From Delphinus delphis (taxonomy: Eukaryota; Chordata; Mammalia; Artiodactyla; Delphinidae), in assembly GCF_949987515.2 (NCBI RefSeq), contig NC_082697.1:20467730-20531729 (forward strand): a DNA stretch of 64,000 bases, written 5' to 3'. The position numbers were made by a program, and so were the translations under genes. Below the pieces are notes generated by a model that saw only the letters and a list, made by a program, of their open reading frames with translations, was not told the DNA's origin and ran no database searches. Below are positions 57,311 through 64,000 of this stretch, one piece after another (positions within the stretch are counted from its first letter, which is position 1; each line of letters opens with the position of its first letter).

Positions 57311-57724
57311 ATTAAAGCATAGCTGGGAGGCATTTGAAATGTGATTCGATTTTGATCTACAACTCTTTTCTCTCCCAACCTCCAAGTTTAGGGAAGAAGG
57401 AAGACAAAAGCTCCACGTGTGCCGGCTCCATCCCAGCCAGTGCTTTGATGGGGATTCTCTTACCTTCTCTCCAGCTGGCAAGACAAGCCCTCATGTGACC
57501 TCCCTGTTCACGCAGGAAAGCAGGGCCCCACTGAGACATTTTGCATCCCTCCAAAGCAACACTTGCTAGAAATGTTTTCAACTGCTCATCGTGTAATGGA
57601 AGAACCACAAAGGCAGACCCCTACTGGTATGGTCAGCCTCTTCCTTCTTGTCCCCAGCATTTCTGCTCTGGTCCCAAACCTGCTCACCCCTGTCAGCAAG
57701 GCTGCAGCCATGCATGGACCTGAG

Positions 57725-58356
57725 TGTATCGGTACTGAGTCGAACAGTGTCCCCCCAAAACTCATACCCACCCCACATCTCTGAGTGTAACCTTATTTGG
57801 AAGTAGGGTCTTTGCAGGTGTAATCAGTTAAATTAAGATGAGGTCACATTGGATGAGACCTAGCGGGGTGGGATGAGGAGGGTGGGAGGGAGACGCAAGA
57901 GGGAGGGGATATGGGGATATATGTCTACGTATAGCAGATTCACTTTGTTATACAGCAGAAACTAACACAACGTTGTAAAGCAATTATACTCCAATAAAGA
58001 TGTTAGGAAAAAAAAAAAAGATGAGGTCATACTGGATGAGGGTGGGCCCTAATCCAATGACTGGTATCTTTCTAAGAGAAAACAGAGATACACACACATA
58101 TACAAGGAACGCCATGTCAAGACAGAGGCAGTGACTGGAGGCCTGCTAGCAAAAAGCCAAGGAAGGCCTGAGCCGTCAAAAGCTAGGAGAGAGGCGTGGA
58201 ACAGATTTCCCTTCTGAGACCCCAGAAGGAGCCAACCCTGTTGACACCTTGATTTTTAGACCTCTGGCCTCCAGAACTGGGAGAGAATACATTTCTGTTG
58301 CTTCAAGCCACCAAGTTTGCAGTCTTTCATTACAGCAGCTCTCAGAAACTAATACA
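57725..58356 (+). mobile_element. MaLR (MLT1-like) LTR, split by L1
   Basis: A solitary, old endogenous-retrovirus-like LTR: tgtatcggtactgag start, cttatttggaagtagggtct, gtgggccctaatccaatgac, ccttgatttttagacctctg, and the end aactaataca. No internal retroviral genes are present. The L1 at 57858-58017 interrupts it. Confidence 0.8.
57858..58017 (+). mobile_element. Truncated L1 with long target duplication
   Basis: The 3' 160 bp of an artiodactyl/cetacean L1 (tatagcagattcactttgtt, tatactccaataaagatgtt, poly(A)). Flanked by 23-bp direct repeats starting aagatgaggtca at 57835-57857 and 58018-58040, with two mismatches. Confidence 0.9.
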
Positions 58357-58864
58357 GCATCCTCTTAGGAAAGTGGTTGAATGCCCAGACCATTGGCTCC
58401 TCCTGAAGCCGGCTTCTTAGATGTCCTGCCAGCCCCTTACTATTTTTCAAAAATTTTCTTCCAGCCTGATGTCTCAACACAATTCTCAACATCTTGTTAT
58501 ATTTCCCCCGAAGAAGTTGTAGTGCCCTCTCTCCCAGGGTGGCTGCCCTACTAGTTCTGGGCAGCTCAGAACTAAATCTCTCTTCTGCTGGAGCCCAAGC
58601 AGGCACATGGTGATCACTCACTCCCTGGCAATTATGAGTCCCTACTGTGTGCAAGTCTCCCAGCTCTGACACGAACACACCCTACGCTTGCCCCATTAAC
58701 CACGGTAGCTGCCCACATCAGACAGGATCCAGCTAATTTAAGGGCACTGGCCAGCTGACCTCCCTCTGAAGGCTCTGAGATGAAGAGGCAATACCAGGCT
58801 GGGGCCCTGTCCCCCTCCCACGGCAGTGACCAAGACGGGGGCCAGGCAGGAGGCAGGCACTCAC

Positions 58865-59033
58865 CGGGTCCTTATTCTCTTGGTCTGTCCTGGTCTCCCT
58901 GATGTCCCCATTGTAGGTGGAGGTCCGCTGATCGTCGGCTGCGCTCCTCTGCTGCCATAGTATGGCCTCTCCCTCATACTCCTTCCTGTACAGGTTGGTT
59001 CTGTCCGACAGGCTGGCTCGACGCACCACCTTC
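58865..59033 (-). CDS. PPP1R16B: PPP1R16B linker exon 2
   Basis: Here 169 nt finish a glycine codon and encode KVVRRASLSDRTNLYRKEYE to TRTDQENKDP. It contains a second basophilic kinase consensus, RRAS. The tract AILWQQRSAAD has two glutamines where I recall one in human; the DNA reads CAGCAG. The acceptor is cccttag before 59033 and the donor gtgagt after 58865, the latter phase 0. Confidence 0.94.
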
Positions 59034-59130
59034 CTAAGGGGAGTAGGGGTGGGGGGATGCTGAGAGGCTGCATCCAGGCGCCATGGGTGGGGGCATCCTC
59101 GGGCACCCCGGCTGCCCTGCCCCTGACTCA

Positions 59131-59430
<300 letters not shown>

Positions 59431-59635
59431 TCAATCCTTAGAGGAGTGTAAGAAGAGGAAACCCACGTCACATGTACAGTCCCAATTCCCAGTTACGACC
59501 GAAGGATTCAGACACCTTTGATAGCTTCCAAGAGGAGTCATTAATTCCCCACAAAAAGTATCAAGAGAAACAAGCAGGTACCCCATGTAGCCCAAGCAAG
59601 AACTTATGAAAAGATGCTGAAATCATACATCCTTA

Positions 59636-59895
59636 CCCACTCAATCCACCTCATCCTTTCATTCAGCCATCTACCTATTCGCTGAACCAGTCCTCCATCC
59701 ATAGACTCATCCTCTACCCACCCATCCTCTTGTTCATTCATACATACACTCATCCACTTATCCATCCATCCATCCATCCATCCATCCATCAATCTACAAC
59801 CCATTAATTTATTCATTCATCCAACTATCCATCCACACACCAACCCACCGTCTATCCAACCATATATTTAACCATTTATCCTCTATTCATCAAAA
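59636..59895. repeat. Imperfect (CCAT)n/(TCAT)n tract
   Basis: A run of about eight perfect CATC units at 59759-59790 sits inside a longer diverged tetranucleotide tract in a PPP1R16B intron. Confidence 0.85.
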
Positions 59896-59941
59896 AATCG
59901 ATGAATGCTTATGTATGTACCAAGTGTTGTCCTGAACTTAC

Positions 59942-60017
59942 CTATTGGCATCTCATCCATGGACGTCCTAGCACTGAGACTGGCCCCATGGGACACTAAC
60001 AGCTCTGCCATCTGCAT
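59942..60017 (-). CDS. PPP1R16B: PPP1R16B last ankyrin-repeat exon
   Basis: Seventy-six nucleotides encode MQMAELLVSHGASLSAR and TSMDEMPI plus the first base of an aspartate codon. It is the second half of an ankyrin repeat. The acceptor is gtttcag before 60017 and the donor gtaagt after 59942. Too short to appear as a convincing open frame alone; it was located by continuity with its neighbours. Confidence 0.95.
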
Positions 60018-60460
60018 CTGAAACACAGGAAGAAGCCAAGGTTCCCCCCTGCCCAGGGCTCAGATAGCCTAGGAGGTGGAGAGAGTGTTCAAAGCTTCTT
60101 AGGATGTGATCCAAAGAATGGTGGGGCAAAGCTGACTCCCAGGGAAGGCTCTGCCCCCTAAAGCCAGGAATCCCGGCAAATGCAATTGGCTTGACACCTC
60201 CTCCAGCATGTCTGGGCCATACCAAGGGACAGAAGAAGGAGTCAGCTATAACTCCAGAGCTGTCAGGTGTTTAAAGAGGAATGGTGAAAGCCACCGAGAT
60301 TTCTATCTGGGAGACAAATGGAGAAACTATTCAAGGCAGAAATGTGGGGAATTTTCCAGCAAATTGGATTGTCGTCTTGTTAGGACACAACTCGTCAATC
60401 ATTTCTGCAAACTCCCTAGGTCTTTTCATATCCCACATACTAACCGTAGCCAACACCCTA

Positions 60461-60727
<267 letters not shown>

Positions 60728-60984
60728 TCATCTGGAGGCAGGAGAGCCCGTTCCCTGACCCAAGTCCCAGATCATACTTTGGGCCAGCAGAATGGAATAG
60801 AATGCGGTGGAAATACCAGCCATGTTACAGAGCATTAGTAAGTCTGCAACATGGAACTAGAAGGTGAAGCAGACAGGCGAGCCTTTCTCCCGTCTTCAAG
60901 CCCTATAGTTAAGGCGACAGCATTTACTGAGTCCCTACTCTGCATCGAGCCCTGTAGAAGGGGTCTCAGAGGTCCAATAGGGTG

Positions 60985-61680
60985 GTTTTAAAGTATGTCT
61001 ACAAATTCTTTGACACATCTCTCTTTAAAAGATGAAGCTTAGGGAATTCCCTGTGGTCCAGCGGTTAGGACTCCACGCTTTCACTGCCAAGGGCCTGGGT
61101 TCAATCCCTGGTCGGGTAACTAAGATCCCACAAGCCACGCAGTGCAGCCAAAAATAAAATTTTAAAAATTAAAAAAAAAAAAAGATGAAGCTTAATGCCT
61201 CCCTCCTTGAATGTGGGCCAGAACAAGTGACTCACTTCAAACAAATAGGATGTGGTGAAGTGGTGGTGTGTGATTTCTGAGATTATAAAAGTCATTGCTG
61301 CTTCCACCTTAGGCTCTCTTGCATCAGTCACTCTAGATGCAGGCAGCCATCATGTTGTGAGGACCCTTAAGCAGCCCTAAGGAGAGAGCCTAAGAGATGA
61401 GAAACTGAGGCCTCCTGCCGACAGCCAGTGTTAACTTGCAGCCGTGAGTGTGCCACTTCGGAAGTGAGTCCTCCAGCCCCGGTCAAGCCTTCAGATGACT
61501 GCATCCCTGGCTGACATCTTGACTGTAACCTCATGAGAGACTCCATGCCAGGGCCACCCAGCTAAGCTGCTCCCAATTCCCTGACCTACAGAAACGATGT
61601 GAGATAATAAATATTTACTGTTGTTTTGAGATGTTACGTATTGTGTTAGTATGTTATGCAGCAATAGATACCCAATACAT
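60985..61680 (+). mobile_element. Old LTR (MaLR/ERVL-like), split by a SINE
   Basis: Contains gggccagaacaagtgactca, gctgccatcatg-like text, ggcctcctgccgacagccag, gactgcatccctggctgaca and a gagataataaatatttactg polyadenylation region. LTR only; exact family not fixed. Confidence 0.65.
61042..61180 (+). mobile_element. CHR-type SINE, short form, inside an old LTR
   Basis: Head gggaattccctgtggtccag. Perfect duplication aaagatgaagctta at 61028-61041 and 61181-61194. Confidence 0.93.
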
Positions 61681-62339
61681 CCAATAAGGGAAAGTTCACG
61701 TTGAGGCCCCATCTCTCTTACCTGGCACCATTTAAGGCCTCTGGTGATGGATACCACCTTGCAGACCTCAGTTGTCCACTTGCCCAATCTCCCAGAAAAC
61801 ACATAAAGTACTTAGCACGTGACGCACCCTCAGTAAGTGATGAACATCCTTAGAGAGCCATAAGTGATGACAAGATGCACTGTGGGAATGGATGGAGGAT
61901 CGAGAAGGAGAAGAGGCAAAGAGAAACCAAATGCCCAGACAAGGTGGGAGACAGGTGAGAGCCCAAGGAGGCCAGCAGAAGCCAGGCTGGGAGGAAATCA
62001 GAGGGCTCTCGGGGGGGCCAAGGTCTGGGGCAACAGAGCCCCAGCCAGTGGGACAGGGAAAGCATGGCCTTCAGAACAGAGCCCTGATGGCCAGATGCTG
62101 CATCATCCTGGGGTCAGGTTGCTGTAAGGTTCTGGCAAATAGAGGTTTTCCTTTATTTTTTAATTTGTAGAAAAAACTCAGGGTGTGATCTGGTACAGGC
62201 ACACGTGAAAGTTGGTATCATTATCTGATTTATAAATATCTGCTGCTTGCCAGTGGTTGGGAATGACACACAGCTGGACAGCCAGACATTACAAGCTGTG
62301 GGGTCACATACATGGCTGGGAATAAAAAGGTATGACTGG

Positions 62340-62575
62340 GAGAGCAATATTGGTGGTTTTTTGTTTTATTAAAGTACAGTTGATTTACAATGCTTCAGGT
62401 GTACAGCAAAGTCATTCAATTATACATACGTACATATATATATATATATTCTTTTTCAGATTCTTCTCCATTATAGGTTATTGCAAGATATTGAATACAG
62501 TTCCCTGTGCTATACAGTAGATCCTTGTTGTTTATCTATTTGATATACAGTAGAGTGCTAATGTTAATAATAATA
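62340..62575 (-). mobile_element. L1 3' end, antisense
   Basis: Contains gtacagttgatttacaatgc, caggtgtacagcaaagtcat and ccctgtgctatacagtagat, the antisense of the cetartiodactyl L1 3' UTR, with an internal (TA)n. Confidence 0.85.
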
Positions 62576-62579
62576 ATGT

Positions 62580-62740
62580 GTTAATCATTAGCATCTATTG
62601 AGCAGTTACAGACTCTGTGCTGAGCACCTACATGCAGAATCTCATTTAGTCCTCCCAACAATGCTTAAGGAAGGTACTATTCATCTCCCCACTTTACTGG
62701 GAAGACCTGAGACCTAGTATGTGCCCGGCCCATGTGGGTG
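62580..62740 (-). mobile_element. MIR SINE
   Basis: Contains aatctcatttagtcctccca and ggaaggtactattcatctcc. Confidence 0.7.
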
Positions 62741-62971
62741 AGCCACTTATGAGGCTAGCCCAAGCGGAGCAGACCCCTGTGTCTAGAGGACTGAGCCACA
62801 GACCCAGAGGAGCTCCAGCTACGGTGGGCAACTCCCTGATACAGCCTGGCCATGATTTCATACAGCGTTCATGCAGCAGTACTCAATCCAACTACCTGAC
62901 TCTATCCTTGAGTTCTGGGCTGAGCAGGTGATCTGAGCAGGGACCTTGTTCATAGAAAAGGGCACGAGGTG

Positions 62972-63616
62972 CATTAACCTAAAAATGGAACTACCATATG
63001 ATACAGCAATTCCACTGCTGGGTATATATCCAAAGAAAATGAAAACACTAATTTGAAAAGATACATGCACCCCAGCGTTCATAGCAGCATTATTTACAAT
63101 TGCCAAGATACGGAAGCAAACGAAGTGTCCATCAAAGATGAATGAATAAAGAAGGTGTGGTATATAGAGACAATGGAATATTACTCAGCCATAAAAAAGA
63201 ATGAAATTCTGCCATTTGCAGCCATGTGGATGGACCCAGAGGGTATTACACTTAAGTGACATAAGTCAGACAGAGAAAGACAAATATGTTATCACTTATA
63301 TGTGGAATCTAAAAAATAAACAAGTGGATGTATATAACAAAACAGAAACAGACTCACCAATATTGAGAGGGATGGGGGAGGGGCAAGATGGGGTAGAGGA
63401 TTGAGAGATACAAACTATTATGTATAAAATAAATAAGCAACAAAGATATATTGTACAATACAGGGAATATTGGCTATTGCTTTGTCAGAACTTTAACTGG
63501 AGTATAATCTATAAAAATATTGGAACGCTATGTTATACACCCAAAACTAATATAATATCGTAAATTAACTAGAAAATAAATAAGTAAATAAATAGTTTTT
63601 AAATTAAAAAAAAAAA
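62972..63616 (+). mobile_element. 5'-truncated L1 with target duplication
   Basis: From aaatggaactaccatatgat (end of ORF2) through ggaatattggctattgcttt to a poly(A). Flanked by agaaaagggcacgagg at about 62956 and agaaaagggcatgagg at about 63618. Short open frames within it are ORF2/3' UTR debris. Confidence 0.9.
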
Positions 63617-64000
63617 GAAAAGAAAAGGGCATGAGGCAGAGGGTAGGGCTCAGGAACAGGTAGGAGAAGCCCAGTTGTCACACCTGGGCCACCAGGTCAG
63701 GCCTGAGGGACGGTGAGGGAACTTGGTACTGCTGAGCTCTACCTGGTGAGCTGAAGATTCTGAAACCCCTGAGTCCTCACGATCACACAGACCACAAGCC
63801 TAGGGCAGGGCCCAGCCATGGGCAGGGTTGGGAGTGGTGGGGTTGGCTTCCAAGGCCATGCTCCAATTTTCAGTTTAGAGGCTGCAGAAGCAGACCTTCC
63901 GCAATACTGAGCTGTATCATGCTATGAGAGCCTATGAAGAAAGATCAAGAAGGTTTCCCAAGTCACTGACACTTGAGCTGAAAGGGTGAGTGGAGCTAAC

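Noticed and set aside
63201..63404. An open frame with DKYVITYMWNLKNK-like text
   Set aside because: It is L1 sequence around the end of ORF2 and the 3' UTR of a 5'-truncated copy, not a host gene.

Overview
The window is mammalian nuclear DNA, very probably from a cetacean. It carries about 29 copies of the tRNA-Glu-derived CHR SINE, whose head reads gggacttccctggtggcgca. Seven belong to a young form (head gggcttccctggtggcgcag, tail gtaccgcaaaa) that I associate with whales and dolphins, and most of those still have perfect target-site duplications. The remainder is the usual old mammalian repeat layer (MIR, L2, L1, MER5/MER20, Tigger, MaLR-type LTR).

Three protein-coding genes lie in tandem on the minus strand. 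From right to left they are PPP1R16B (last five coding exons, plus a long 3' UTR), FAM83D (complete, four coding exons, 560 codons) and DHX35 (first three coding exons; the rest is beyond base 1). Order and orientation match the human chromosome 20q11-q12 block PPP1R16B-FAM83D-DHX35. Every coding exon is open, has GT/AG splice sites, and joins its neighbour in the correct phase, so these look like intact, constrained genes.

Layout by position. 1-13260: 5' part of DHX35, ending in a CpG island at about 12790-13600. 13260-21600: intergenic, with a Tigger DNA transposon remnant and a SINE that appears to carry extra 3' sequence. 21600-44095: FAM83D, whose promoter (44100-44270) has three CCAAT boxes, a CHR-like hexamer and a TATA-like box, the layout of a G2/M gene. 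44100-47260: short intergenic gap. 47260-51537: SINE-free 3' UTR of PPP1R16B with a (TG)n tract. 51538-64000: last coding exons and introns of PPP1R16B, rich in nested repeats.

The genes are not an operon or a shared pathway. DHX35 is a DEAH-box RNA helicase of the spliceosome. FAM83D (CHICA) is a mitotic spindle protein that recruits casein kinase 1 alpha. PPP1R16B (TIMAP) is a membrane-anchored regulatory subunit of protein phosphatase 1. I found no undescribed multi-gene system. The most unusual observations are the candidate SINE 3' transduction at 13642-14207, the thinned-out TQT (dynein light chain) motif array in FAM83D, and several nested insertions that can be put in time order. Repeat family names are from recognition of consensus sequence, not from a database search, and repeat ends are approximate unless a duplication is given.
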